Part shown: positions 52,947-62,106 of the stretch, one piece after another
Layout: each line of letters opens with the position of its first letter
How positions within the stretch are numbered: position 1 is the stretch's first letter
From: JAHFUA01 sp963808725
Lineage (GTDB): Bacteria > Acidobacteriota > Terriglobia > Terriglobales > Acidobacteriaceae
Reading direction: 5' to 3'
Assembly: GCA_963808725.1 (NCBI GenBank)
Contig: CAWEGO010000001.1
Span: 806,001 to 870,000 of the forward strand
Length of the DNA stretch: 64,000 nt
Notes under the pieces: generated by a model
The model's database searches: none
Seen by the model: the letters and a program-made list of their open reading frames with translations, nothing else
What the model was told of the DNA's origin: nothing
Program-made: the position numbers and the translations under genes

Positions 52947-53630
52947 TGAGCGCTCATCTTCAATCCGGGTGGCACGCGGCGGTGCGACACATGCTGGGCG
53001 CCGCCGTGGTGGTGGTGGCCGGATGCAGCCTGTCTTTGACCGCGGAGGTGATCGACCGCATCGTCGCCACCGTGAACCACCACGCCATCCTGCAGAGCGA
53101 ATGGGACGAAGCCGTCGAGTTTGAGTGCCTGATGAGCGGCCGCTCCCTCCAGGAGGTCACGGCTGAGAGCCGCATGCAGGCCCTGGAGCGGCTGATCGAC
53201 CAGGAGTTGATCGCCGAGCAAATGCGCGCCGGTTCGTTCGTGCCGGCAACGGCTGAGGAGATTGCCGGCCGGGTGCGGGAGTTGCGGCAGACGGTCCCGG
53301 CATGGAAGACCGACGACGGCTGGCGCGCCGCCCTCGTCAGCTATGGCTTGACGGAGCAGGACGTGGAGGAGAGGACGGCCGTCCAGGTGAATCTATCGTG
53401 CTACCTCGACCTGCGATTTCGCCCGGAGATTCACATTGAGCGAAGAGCCATGGAAGACTACTACCGCCTGCAACTGCTTCCACAGATGCGCGCTTCCGGC
53501 TGGCCGGATACGCCTTTCGAGCAGATGGCCCCCAAGATCGAACAACTGCTGATCGAGCAGCGGATGAGCGAGCTTCAGGACGAATGGCTGCGCTCGCTGC
53601 GCCTGCAGCAAGAAATACCGGGTGCGATGA
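52946..53630 (+). CDS. SurA-like periplasmic chaperone domain protein
   Basis: It encodes about 228 residues: a signal peptide or lipobox-like segment (VVVVAGC near residue 26), then a SurA N-terminal domain (VIDRIVATVNHHAILQSEWD, LERLIDQELIAEQM) and helices up to LRSLRLQQEI. There is no PPIase domain. As written it is continuous with the TamB-like sequence, making one frame of 1585 residues. Removing one C of the CCGGG at 53618-53622 would end it with IRVR and TGA at 53628-53630, overlapping the TamB ATG, the normal operon arrangement. I list it separately on that basis. If the sequence is right, it is the N-terminal domain of a real fusion. Confidence 0.72.
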
Positions 53631-56600
53631 CCGAGAGCGTCCCAAGTCGGCGGAAGGGGAGGTGGGTCCGCTACGCTGCCATCGCCGTGGCCACGCTGGC
53701 GGTGTTGCTGCTCGTGGCCGGGTTCCTGGCCCGCGGCTGGTTTCGGGAACGCATGCGGCGCAAGGTGGTAGCCGAGCTGGAGCAGATGACCGGCGGGCGC
53801 GCCGAATTGCAGTCGTTCCGTTGGAAGCTTTCGAAGCTGGAATTCGAGGCGCGCGACCTCACCATTCACGGGCTGGAATCATCCGACCAGGTACCTTACG
53901 CGCACGTCGACCGTCTGCTGGTTCGGCTGAAGATTCTTTCGTTATTGCGGCGGCAGATTGGAATTCGCGAGCTTGAACTCGAGCATCCGGTTGTCCATCT
54001 CATCGTTTATCCGGATGGCAGCACTAACCAGCCCGCGCCCGGGACGAAGGCAACCGGCGAAGCCGTGGCCGGCGGGTTGTTCGATCTGGCCATCGACCGC
54101 CTGCAGGTGGAGCGCGGAGAGCTGCTGTGGAACGACCAGAATCTCCCGCTGGATTTCACCGCGCGCGGCCTGCTCGCCACCATGACCCGCACCGGTCTGC
54201 AGAACACCTACGAGGCCCGCATCCAGGTTGCGGCCGTGGATACGAAATATGGCGAGTTTCGGCCGCTCCACGGCAAGGCCGAGCTGCAACTCGGCCTCGC
54301 ACCCGGCAGGGTCGAACTGCGATCGTTCCGGCTGGTGTCGGACAGCTCCGTGCTCGAAGCGCGAGGCGCTCTCACGGATTTCCGCGACCCGAAAGTCCAA
54401 ATTACGTACGACGGGTCTCTCGATGTGATCGAGTTCGGCGCGTTGTTGCGCATCCCCGAGCTGCGGCGGGGAAAGCTGGAGATCAACGGCCAGGGCACAT
54501 ATCGCGCGCCGGGCTTCAACTTTGCCGGGCGCCTGGTGCTGAAAGGGGTGGAGTGGCGCGAACCGGGGTTGCATGTGCCGGAGCTGACCGCTGCGGCTAA
54601 ATACTCGCTCACCCGCGACCGCCTGCTGATTTCCGACCTCACCGCCCAAACGCTGGGAGGCTTGGTCTCGGGCAGCGTTGATGTCACGAATTGGAGCCGG
54701 CTCGGCCCGCTCGTGGGAGCCGCGCAACGCAACCAAGCTCGCCAGCGCGGTCTGGGACGCCTGCGCCTGTCGGGCGTGCAGATTGGGGCGCTCGCCACGG
54801 CTGTTTCCACCGCCGGTCTGCCGCTCGACCGCATCAACCTCGCCGGCCGGGCGAGCGGGACCGTCGATCTCGAATGGACCGGCTCACCCAAAGACCTGGA
54901 CGCGGCGTTCGCGCTCGAGGTCGAGCCACCGGCCAGTCCAGGACCTGGGCAATTGCCGGTCACAGCCCGGGTGCGGATGGCCTATCACGGCCGGCAGGCG
55001 ATGCTGGACATTGCGCAACTGACCTTCGCGACACCTGCCACGCGGTTCAAGGCCGACGGAGTGCTGGGCTCGACCAGCGCGCGCCTGAACGTCGCGCTCA
55101 ACAGCAGCGACCTCGCCGAGCTGCAGTCGGCGCTGGCTGCCTTGCATCGGCCGAGGGTGGCGCTGGAGGTGCATGGGCGCACATCGTTTACGGGGAGCGT
55201 TACGGGCAGACTGACGGCTCCGACCATCAGCGGTCACCTCGAGATTGCGGATTTTGACACCGACTTTTCGCCTGGACAAATGCTGCTCCCGGCAGCTACG
55301 GGTGCAGTTGCGGCTGCTTCTCCGCGGCGGTTGCATTGGGATTCTTTGAGCGCCGATCTGGTGTACTCGCCCTCGGAATTCTCGTTCCACCACGGCCTGC
55401 TGCGCCGGGGAGCCGCGCAGGCCCGCTTCGATGTGAGCGAAGGATTGCAAAATGGGGAACTGGAGGACGCTAGCGCTCTGCTCGGGCACGTGCGCATCAC
55501 CGGCGCCAACGTCCAGGACATGCAATTGATCGCCGGGACGGCCTATCCGATCACCGGGAAGGTATCCTTGAACGTCCGTCTTGGCGGAACGCACTCGAAT
55601 CCCAGCGGTCAGGGGCCGCTGGAGATCACTGGTGGGACACTTGCAGGCGAGCCCTTTCAATCGTTACGCGCGACCCTGGAATGGGCTGGCTGGGAGGTTA
55701 AGCTCACTAACCTCACGCTCACCCACAACAGCGCCCAGGTCAGCGGCAGCCTGGCCTACGATTTCAGTAGCAACGGATTTCACTTCGACCTTACGGGAAC
55801 CAACTTCCAGCTCGCGCAGTTCCCGCAACTGCAGCAGCCGCGCCTGACGGTGGCCGGCGTGGCGGCATTCCATCTCCAGGGATCGGGCACGACCGAGGCG
55901 CCGGTCATCAACATCGAGCTGCACATCCACGACGTGCTGCTCAACAAGGAACAGTCCGGCGACTTCGACCTGACCGGAGTGACCCACGGGCCGGACCTGC
56001 ATCTGAGCGCGCGCTCGCACATCCAGACGGCGGAGTTGGCCATCGACGGCGACATCCGCCTGCGCGGCGATTTTCCCGCCAACGTCACTCTGCGCTTCTC
56101 CCACCTCGACATCAATGCTTTGCTGCGTGCGTATCTCCAGAGCAAAGTCACCGGCCATTCCTCGATCGCCGGCGCCATAGACCTGCGTGGACCACTGCGC
56201 CAGCCCCGCGACCTCAACCTCAGCGGCCATGTCGACCAGTTCTCGGCTGAGATCGAGAGGGTCACCATTGAGAGCGAGGGGCCCATCCAGGTCACCTTGG
56301 CGAACGAATTCCTGACCCTCGATCATTTGCACTTGAAAGCCTTCAGCCCGGCGCAGAACGGCGCTCCCGCCGGTCCAGCCAGCGAGCTCACCGCCGGAGG
56401 CGTGATCCAGGTGGGGGGAGAATACGAGATGCATTTCGGCGCCGAGGGGGTGCTCGACTTCGGGCTCCTGCAGAGCGTTAACCCTGACCTCGCCTCTTCC
56501 GGCAGGATGGAGATCAACCTGGCCGTGAGCGGCACCCTGGCGCGGCCGGAGACCAGCGGGCAGGTACACATCAGCAACGGCGCCATTTCCTACACTGACC

Positions 56601-57703
56601 TGCCCAACGGGCTGAGCCACATCAATGGCACGCTGGTCTTCAACCAGAACCGCCTGCAAGTGCAATTCCTGACCGCGCAGACCGGCGGCGGCACGCTCAC
56701 CCTCGGCGGTTTCGTCAACTACTCTCATGGCCTCTCCTTCGACCTGACCGCGACCAGCAAAGACATCCGCTTGCGCTACCCGCCCGGGGTCAGTTCGTAT
56801 GCCGACGCCGATCTGCGGTTCACCGGCACGCCCGGCAATTCGCTGCTGGCGGGGACGGTGACCATCACCAAGTTCGGGGTGAGTCCGCAGTTCGACCTCG
56901 CTTATTATCTGCAGCGCTTCACGCAGGCGCCCAGCGTGGCCAGCCCCCAGTCACCGCTGAACAACCTCCACTTTGATCTGCATATCGTCACCGCGCAGGA
57001 ACTGCAAGTGGAGATGTCCATGGCCAAGCTTTCGGGCATTGCCGATCTGCGGTTGCGCGGCACCGCCAGCCACCCGGTCCTGCTGGGGCGCGTGGACATC
57101 GCGCAAGGCAACATCGACATCGCCGGAACCAAATACCACTTGGAACGCGGCGACATCCTGTTCAGCAATCCCACCACCATCGCCCCGGTGATCGACGTAG
57201 AAGCTACCGCCCGGGTGCGCGACTACGACATCAGCCTAGGCTTGCACGGGCCCATCGCCCACCCCAGCATCAACTATCGCTCCGACCCGCCCCTGCCGAC
57301 CTCGGACATCATCGCGCTGCTGGCGCTGGGCCGGACCCAGGAGCAGTCGATCGGCTACCAAACCGGGCCGGGCCAGAGCCTGACGGAGCTGACCTCCAAT
57401 GCGGTGCTGGAACAGGCGCTGGCCAACGCCTACAGCAGCCGCGCCCAAAGGCTGTTTGGCGCCAGCCGCATCAAGATCGATCCCCAGGCCGGCGGGGTCG
57501 AAAACTACTCCAACGCCCGCGTCACCATCGAGCAGCAGGTCTCGGACAAGGTGACCCTCACCTTCATCAGCAACGTGTCGCAATCGGCCCAGCAGATCGT
57601 GCAGGTGGAGTACTACATCAACCGCCACGTGTCGGTGGTGGCGATCCGCGACCAGAACGGCGTGCTCTCCTTCGACATCAGATACCGGCAGCGCAAGCGC
57701 TGA
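53627..57703 (+). CDS. tamB: TamB-like translocation and assembly module protein (AsmA/DUF490)
   Basis: A 1358-residue inner-membrane-anchored periplasmic bridge. A membrane segment lies right after a basic start (RRKGRWVRYAAIAVATLAVL), followed by a long series of beta-strand repeats (AsmA-like at first, e.g. RAELQSFRWKLSKLEFEARD). The C-terminal DUF490/TamB domain contains GNIDIAGTKYHLERGDILF, LPTSDIIALLALGRTQEQ, VTIEQQVSDKVTLTFISNVS and a final FDIRYRQRKR. TamB-like proteins are thought to move phospholipids and/or help outer-membrane proteins assemble, together with an Omp85 partner, which here is encoded two genes upstream. See the SurA-like entry for the apparent in-frame fusion. Confidence 0.88.
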   Translation: MTESVPSRRKGRWVRYAAIAVATLAVLLLVAGFLARGWFRERMRRKVVAELEQMTGGRAELQSFRWKLSKLEFEARDLTIHGLESSDQVPYAHVDRLLVRLKILSLLRRQIGIRELELEHPVVHLIVYPDGSTNQPAPGTKATGEAVAGGLFDLAIDRLQVERGELLWNDQNLPLDFTARGLLATMTRTGLQNTYEARIQVAAVDTKYGEFRPLHGKAELQLGLAPGRVELRSFRLVSDSSVLEARGALTDFRDPKVQITYDGSLDVIEFGALLRIPELRRGKLEINGQGTYRAPGFNFAGRLVLKGVEWREPGLHVPELTAAAKYSLTRDRLLISDLTAQTLGGLVSGSVDVTNWSRLGPLVGAAQRNQARQRGLGRLRLSGVQIGALATAVSTAGLPLDRINLAGRASGTVDLEWTGSPKDLDAAFALEVEPPASPGPGQLPVTARVRMAYHGRQAMLDIAQLTFATPATRFKADGVLGSTSARLNVALNSSDLAELQSALAALHRPRVALEVHGRTSFTGSVTGRLTAPTISGHLEIADFDTDFSPGQMLLPAATGAVAAASPRRLHWDSLSADLVYSPSEFSFHHGLLRRGAAQARFDVSEGLQNGELEDASALLGHVRITGANVQDMQLIAGTAYPITGKVSLNVRLGGTHSNPSGQGPLEITGGTLAGEPFQSLRATLEWAGWEVKLTNLTLTHNSAQVSGSLAYDFSSNGFHFDLTGTNFQLAQFPQLQQPRLTVAGVAAFHLQGSGTTEAPVINIELHIHDVLLNKEQSGDFDLTGVTHGPDLHLSARSHIQTAELAIDGDIRLRGDFPANVTLRFSHLDINALLRAYLQSKVTGHSSIAGAIDLRGPLRQPRDLNLSGHVDQFSAEIERVTIESEGPIQVTLANEFLTLDHLHLKAFSPAQNGAPAGPASELTAGGVIQVGGEYEMHFGAEGVLDFGLLQSVNPDLASSGRMEINLAVSGTLARPETSGQVHISNGAISYTDLPNGLSHINGTLVFNQNRLQVQFLTAQTGGGTLTLGGFVNYSHGLSFDLTATSKDIRLRYPPGVSSYADADLRFTGTPGNSLLAGTVTITKFGVSPQFDLAYYLQRFTQAPSVASPQSPLNNLHFDLHIVTAQELQVEMSMAKLSGIADLRLRGTASHPVLLGRVDIAQGNIDIAGTKYHLERGDILFSNPTTIAPVIDVEATARVRDYDISLGLHGPIAHPSINYRSDPPLPTSDIIALLALGRTQEQSIGYQTGPGQSLTELTSNAVLEQALANAYSSRAQRLFGASRIKIDPQAGGVENYSNARVTIEQQVSDKVTLTFISNVSQSAQQIVQVEYYINRHVSVVAIRDQNGVLSFDIRYRQRKR

Positions 57704-57771
57704 GCCAGCGTTGTTTTGGGCTGCTGCTGTATAAATGTACTTTGAAGTCTAATGAGGGAGTCCCGATCGAG

Positions 57772-58551
57772 ATGTGGCTAGGGTTTGCAAGAAGGACCTC
57801 CGAAAAGACATTTGACCCCAGATTGGCGAGCCTGGAGCCTGTCTTTCACGCTCCACCGCTGACGCCCGAGCTGATGGCGGCGATCAAGCTGATTTCTCCC
57901 CGGCTCAAGCTCGCTCAGGATGAGGTCTCGCGCCGGGTTTGGGAAAAAGAGCAGAACGGCACCTGCTGGAGCGAGTACGAGGCCCTGCGTCCGCTGCTGT
58001 CCCGCATCGAGAAACCAAGGAAGGTTCTTGAAATCGGCCCAGGGCTAGGGCGATCCGTGGTTTTCTTCTGCAAACAATTCGGATGGCAGGATAGTGAAAT
58101 CCACCTTTTCGACGGAGACGGCGCCGCCACCAAGTACAAGCAGAAGTATTACAATCGCGGAAAGAGCTCGCTACAGGATTCCTTCTGCGGCAATCTGGGA
58201 CTTTTGCGCTCCATCCTCGACTATAACCAGATCTCAAACTACACGATCTTCAATGCCAGGCAAACGGCGCTGGCGGAATTGCCCGGGACCTACGATTTGC
58301 TCTACAGCTTTTATAGCATCGGCTTCCACTGGTCGTTGGAACTCTTCCTGGATGACCTGCTGCCGCTGATGCACGACAGGACTCTGGCGATCTTCACCGT
58401 GAAGCAGGATTTTCGTGGCTTCCCTCGCCTGAAAAACTTTCACTGCCGAGTGGTTGAGTGGAAGACGGTGTTGCGAAAGAACTCGTCGCGGCTGGGCATG
58501 CTCATCATGAGCAAAGGGATTGAACCGAGCGTCGGGACTCCCCTAGCTTGA
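57772..58551 (+). CDS. Class I SAM methyltransferase-like protein
   Basis: A 259-residue protein. Its motif I is KVLEIGPGLGRSVVFF (about 83-98), with an acidic position in IHLFDGDGAATKYKQKYY and a motif IV-like LLYSFYSIGFHWSLELFL. It resembles putative sugar or phospholipid O-methyltransferases in polysaccharide clusters, but no such cluster is nearby. ATG 57772 is preferred for its purine-rich site (GAGGGAG); a TTG 30 bases earlier keeps the frame. It has lower GC and less biased codons than its neighbours, which suggests acquisition. Confidence 0.7.
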   Translation: MWLGFARRTSEKTFDPRLASLEPVFHAPPLTPELMAAIKLISPRLKLAQDEVSRRVWEKEQNGTCWSEYEALRPLLSRIEKPRKVLEIGPGLGRSVVFFCKQFGWQDSEIHLFDGDGAATKYKQKYYNRGKSSLQDSFCGNLGLLRSILDYNQISNYTIFNARQTALAELPGTYDLLYSFYSIGFHWSLELFLDDLLPLMHDRTLAIFTVKQDFRGFPRLKNFHCRVVEWKTVLRKNSSRLGMLIMSKGIEPSVGTPLA

Positions 58552-58631
58552 GCGCGTCAAATTCTGTCCCGGGATCACTGCATTTCTGCCTGTAACCTCC
58601 TAAGATTGGAACGTCCTGGGCGGGGCGGCGC

Positions 58632-59297
58632 ATGCACAATCTCCCGCAACCCGACCCCTACCGCGATGAGCGGCTGGTAATGGTCGCAGAGCAGCTTCGC
58701 GCCCGTGGCATCCGTGATGAGCGCGTGCTGGACGCGATGGCGCGGGTCCCGCGGCATGAGTTTGTTCGCCCGGAGCACCGCGACGAAGCCTACGAGGACC
58801 ATCCTCGTCCCATCGGCGAGGGCCAGACTATCTCGCAGCCCTTCGTGGTGGCGGCCATGCTGGAGGCGTTGGCGCTCCGGCCGGAGGATGTAGCGCTCGA
58901 AGTCGGCACCGGCTCGGGATATGAGACCGCGGTGCTGGCGGAGCTGGTGGACAAGGTGCACAGCATCGAACGCATCGCCAGCCTGGCAGAGCGCGCTCGC
59001 ACGGTGCTCGCGCGGCTGGGGTACAGCAACGTTACCGTCGTCCAGGGAGACGGCAGCCAGGGCCTGCCGGAAGCCGCGCCCTTCGACGCCATTGTGGTCT
59101 CGGCCGCGGCGCCGCAGGTGCCCGCGTCCCTCATAGGCCAGTTGCGCGACGGCGGCCGCTTGGTGATACCCGTAGGCAGCGGTTTCGCCCAGGAACTCCA
59201 GCTCGTGCGCAAGATCGGCGGCGCTGCCACCACCATGTATTTGGACGGGGTCCGCTTTGTTCCCCTCATCGGCCGGGAGGGATTTCACATTGACTAA
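58632..59297 (+). CDS. pcm: Protein-L-isoaspartate O-methyltransferase
   Basis: Repairs isoaspartyl residues in aged proteins by methylating them with SAM. The 221-residue protein has the family order: RVPRHEFVRPEHRDEAYED, IGEGQTISQPFVVAAMLEAL, motif I LEVGTGSGYETAVLAEL, VHSIERIASLAERA, VVQGDGSQGLPEAAPFDAIV and LIGQLRDGGRLVIPVG. All are complete and typical. Confidence 0.95.
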   Translation: MHNLPQPDPYRDERLVMVAEQLRARGIRDERVLDAMARVPRHEFVRPEHRDEAYEDHPRPIGEGQTISQPFVVAAMLEALALRPEDVALEVGTGSGYETAVLAELVDKVHSIERIASLAERARTVLARLGYSNVTVVQGDGSQGLPEAAPFDAIVVSAAAPQVPASLIGQLRDGGRLVIPVGSGFAQELQLVRKIGGAATTMYLDGVRFVPLIGREGFHID

Positions 59298-59304
59298 TTG
59301 GGGG

Positions 59305-59388
59305 AGATCGGTTCATCGCGTGATCGGAGATTCGCAGTCAACCCAGCATTTCTTCCCATGACCCGATGACCCGATCACCCGATGTTAG
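59305..59388. repeat. GATCGGGTCAT-type word repeat flanking the mqnP start
   Basis: The left arm GATCGGTTCATCGCGTGATCGG (about 59308-59329, given here as two words GATCGGTTCATCG and CGTGATCGG) pairs with the right arm of TGACCCGATGACCCGATCAC units (59359-59388). A single short copy (GACCATCGGATGATCGGGTC) lies after comM at 38960-38980. Confidence 0.65.
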
Positions 59389-59398
59389 AATTCCTCCC

Positions 59399-60262
59399 GT
59401 GTCCATCGCCCGCAGTCTCCGCATCACGCTCGGCATGATCAAATGGGAGCACTCGATCTTTGCGCTTCCGTTTGCGCTGGCCGGAGCGATGCTGGCCGCC
59501 GGAGGCTTGCCCACTTGGCGCCAGCTCTGGTGGATTCTGGTAGCTATGGTAGCGGCGCGCTCGGCGGCGATGGCCTTCAACCGGCTGGTGGATCAGTCGC
59601 ACGACGCCGCTAATCCTCGCACCTGCGCCCGCGCCCTGCCGACGGGACTGCTCTCGCGGCAATTCGTCGCCGGCTTTGTTGTCCTGTCATGTGTGGTATT
59701 CGTGCTGGCCGCGGCGGAGCTGAACCGCCTGGCGCTCGAGCTGTCGCCGGTGGCCCTGGCGATCCTGCTGCTGTACTCGTACACCAAGCGCTTCACGCGC
59801 TGGTCGCACCTGATCCTGGGATTTGCCGACGGCATCTCGGCGCCGGCGGCGTGGATTGCCGTGCGCGGCTCTCTCGACTGGCGCATCGTCATCCTGGCCG
59901 CAGCCGTGACCTTCTGGGTAGGCGGCTTCGATGTCCTCTATGCTTGCCAGGACTATGACTTCGACCGCCAGGCCGGATTGCACTCCATCCCGCGCTTTGT
60001 CGGTATCCGCCGCGCCTTGTGGATAGCCCGCGCCTTTCACCTGCTGATGATCGGTCTGCTGCTCTGGCTGGTGTTCGCCCTGAACTTGGGCGCGCTGGCG
60101 ATCGTCGGGGTCGCAGTTGTCGGCGCGCTCCTGGCTTACGAGCATTCGCTGGTCAGCCACCAGGATCTCAGCCGGCTGAACGCCGCTTTTTTCACCATGA
60201 ACGGTGTGATCTCGGTGGTGTACTTCATCTTTATCGCCGCCGACTTGCTGCTGCGCCGTTGA
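59399..60262 (+). CDS. mqnP: UbiA-type prenyltransferase, menaquinone (futalosine pathway) type
   Basis: An integral membrane enzyme that attaches the polyprenyl chain to the naphthoquinone head group. The 287-residue protein has about eight membrane segments and the two Asp-rich prenyl-diphosphate sites NRLVDQSHDAANPRT and YACQDYDFDRQAG. The linked mqnE gene supports the futalosine route rather than UbiA (ubiquinone). GTG 59399 is used, because an in-frame ATG at 59366 would translate the upstream word repeat into the N-terminus. Conserved sequence begins at TLGMIKWEHSIFALPFAL. Confidence 0.88.
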   Translation: MSIARSLRITLGMIKWEHSIFALPFALAGAMLAAGGLPTWRQLWWILVAMVAARSAAMAFNRLVDQSHDAANPRTCARALPTGLLSRQFVAGFVVLSCVVFVLAAAELNRLALELSPVALAILLLYSYTKRFTRWSHLILGFADGISAPAAWIAVRGSLDWRIVILAAAVTFWVGGFDVLYACQDYDFDRQAGLHSIPRFVGIRRALWIARAFHLLMIGLLLWLVFALNLGALAIVGVAVVGALLAYEHSLVSHQDLSRLNAAFFTMNGVISVVYFIFIAADLLLRR

Positions 60263-60268
60263 AGCTTG

Positions 60269-60298
60269 TGTAGAGACGCAGCATGCTGCGTCTCTACA
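60269..60298. repeat. Dispersed palindromic repeat, copy 3 (perfect)
   Basis: A perfect 30-base palindrome: TGTAGAGACGCAGCA and its exact inverse. It occupies nearly the whole gap between mqnP and dinB. See 5533-5560 and 19927-19956. Confidence 0.85.
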
Positions 60299-60309
60299 AT
60301 GGTCGTGTC

Positions 60310-61563
60310 ATGCTCAATGCGCTGCCCCGAACCGTCTTCCACCTCGATATGGACGCCTTCTTTGTTTCGGTGGAAGAGTTGTACGACGCATCGCTGAAGG
60401 GCAAGGCGGTGGTCGTGGGTGGGCAGCGCAACGAGCGCGGGGTGGTCTCGGCCGCTTCCTACGAAGCGCGCAAGTTCGGCGTGCACTCTGCCATGCCGCT
60501 GCGTACCGCCGCCCGGCAGTGTCCACACGCCATTTTCGTGGACGGCCATCCGGAGCGCTACCGCGAGTATTCGCAGAAGGTGTATACGGTGCTCGGACGC
60601 TTCTCGCCCAAGGTGGAGATGGCGTCCATCGACGAAGCCTATCTCGACATGACCGGTACCGGGCGCCTGCACGGGCCGCCGCTGCGCGCCGCCCATGCTT
60701 TGCACGCGGCGATCCAGCGTGAAACCCGGCTCAACTGCTCGATCGGCATTGCCACCTCGCGACTGGTTGCCAAAGTTTCTTCGGACCAGGCCAAGCCCAA
60801 CGGCATGCTGTGGGTGCTGCCGGGCGAGGAAGCGTGTTTCCTGGCGCCGCTCGATGTCCGCAAGATTCCCGGAGTGGGCAAAGTGCTGGAGAAGAGCCTG
60901 CACGATCTCGGCATACGCAAGGTGGGCGACCTGGCCGCGCTCGACGAATCCTTCCTCGGTGAGCGTTTTGGCAAATGGGGACTGGCGCTGGCCGGCAAGG
61001 CGCGCGGACTCGACGCCGGCGGATGGTTCGACAGCGAGATCGGCGCCAACGACCAGCCCAAGTCCATCAGCCACGAGCACACCTTTAACGAGGATACGGC
61101 TAACGTCGAGCAGCTTGAATCTACGCTGGCGCGCCTCAGCGAGATGGTCTGCCGCCGGCTGCGCGAACACGGGCTCTATGCGCGCACCGTCCAGCTCAAA
61201 CTCCGGTACAAGGATTTCTCGACCATCACGCGCGCCCGCAGCCTGCCGCGAGCAACCCAGCTCGATGGCGAGATTCTCCAGCCGATCCGCACGCTTTTTC
61301 GCGCGAACTGGAAGCGGGGCACGCAGGTGCGCCTCTTGGGCGTGCACGTTTCGTCTTTCGAAGCCGCAGAAGGGCAGCTCGGATTGCTGGATAGCAGAAA
61401 GCACCAGCGCTGGCAGCAGGCTCTCTCCGCCGCCGACCGGCTGCGCGACAAGTACGGGGAAGACGCCGTCTCTCTGGCTACGGGGCTGAAGGGCGGCTTC
61501 CGCGAGCGCATCCACGAGAATCCCGCGGCGCTTCCCGGCAAAGCTCCGAAGAACCGGGCTTAG
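60310..61563 (+). CDS. dinB: DNA polymerase IV (Y family)
   Basis: An error-prone translesion polymerase of 417 residues. Catalytic acidic residues: Asp13 (HLDMDAFFVSVE) and Asp108/Glu109 (SIDEAYLD). SIGIATSRLVAKVSSDQAKP, the helix-hairpin-helix KIPGVGKVLEKSLHDLGI and the little-finger domain (about 235-350) are intact. The last 20 residues have no obvious beta-clamp-binding motif of the QL[S/D]LF type, but KGGFRER near the end may replace it. ATG 60310 gives the standard N-terminus. Confidence 0.94.
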   Translation: MLNALPRTVFHLDMDAFFVSVEELYDASLKGKAVVVGGQRNERGVVSAASYEARKFGVHSAMPLRTAARQCPHAIFVDGHPERYREYSQKVYTVLGRFSPKVEMASIDEAYLDMTGTGRLHGPPLRAAHALHAAIQRETRLNCSIGIATSRLVAKVSSDQAKPNGMLWVLPGEEACFLAPLDVRKIPGVGKVLEKSLHDLGIRKVGDLAALDESFLGERFGKWGLALAGKARGLDAGGWFDSEIGANDQPKSISHEHTFNEDTANVEQLESTLARLSEMVCRRLREHGLYARTVQLKLRYKDFSTITRARSLPRATQLDGEILQPIRTLFRANWKRGTQVRLLGVHVSSFEAAEGQLGLLDSRKHQRWQQALSAADRLRDKYGEDAVSLATGLKGGFRERIHENPAALPGKAPKNRA

Positions 61564-61611
61564 CCGGTGCGGTTTTCACCATTACTGGTGCAATCGAGCG
61601 ATTACTTAGCT

Positions 61612-61794
61612 TATAATTTTGCCGAGTTGGGTAAGTGAAGCGCCGTTCTACGCATAGAACGAAGTCCCTGCGGGCCATGAAACGCTCGGGGGATTTTTCT
61701 TTTTCAGCTTCCTTGTCCGGACACCAAAGATTCTCACTGGTTCGCGTCTTCCGGCGTGAAAGAAGTGGAGTCGAGTAAGGAGTATCCGTAGCGA
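61612..61794 (+). promoter_or_regulatory. Promoter -10 box and long 5' leader of the cold-shock gene
   Basis: TATAAT at 61612-61617 is a consensus -10 box, with no good -35. About 175 nt of leader follow, containing a perfect 7-bp hairpin CGTTCTA-CGCA-TAGAACG (61644-61661), and an AT-rich stretch (TTTTTCTTTTTCAG) near 61695. Long structured leaders are typical of cold-shock genes and control their translation; the role here is inferred. Confidence 0.5.
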
Positions 61795-62004
61795 ATGGCA
61801 GAGAAAGAACGTGGCACGGTGAAGTGGTTCAACGCCACCAAGGGATTCGGTTTCATCCAGCGGGAACAGGGCGGAGACGTGTTCGTGCACTATTCCGCCA
61901 TCCAGTCGGATGGATATCGGTCTCTCAACCAGGGCGACGCGGTGGAATTCGAAGTGCAGGACGGCCCTAAGGGGTTGCAGGCCGCCAACGTCACCCGTCT
62001 ATAG
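61795..62004 (+). CDS. Cold-shock protein (CspA family)
   Basis: A 69-residue single-stranded nucleic-acid-binding protein. RNP1 is KGFGFIQ (about 16-22) and RNP2 is VFVHYSAI (about 29-36), within the usual start GTVKWFNATKGFGFI and end GPKGLQAANVT. It acts as an RNA chaperone. It has a clear ribosome-binding site (AAGGAG) 10 bases upstream and a long leader. Confidence 0.97.
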   Translation: MAEKERGTVKWFNATKGFGFIQREQGGDVFVHYSAIQSDGYRSLNQGDAVEFEVQDGPKGLQAANVTRL

Positions 62005-62106
62005 CTGCTTTCCGCAACCGCAACCGATCATGAGCCGGCGCGGTCAGGTGTTCGCGCAGGAGCCGGCTGACGTACGTCCGCTGGCTAGGGTATGATTTGC
62101 CCTGGG

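Noticed and set aside
59305..59388. CRISPR-like array
   Set aside because: The repeated words are 6-8 bases, degenerate and mirrored, without regular spacers; no cas genes are present.
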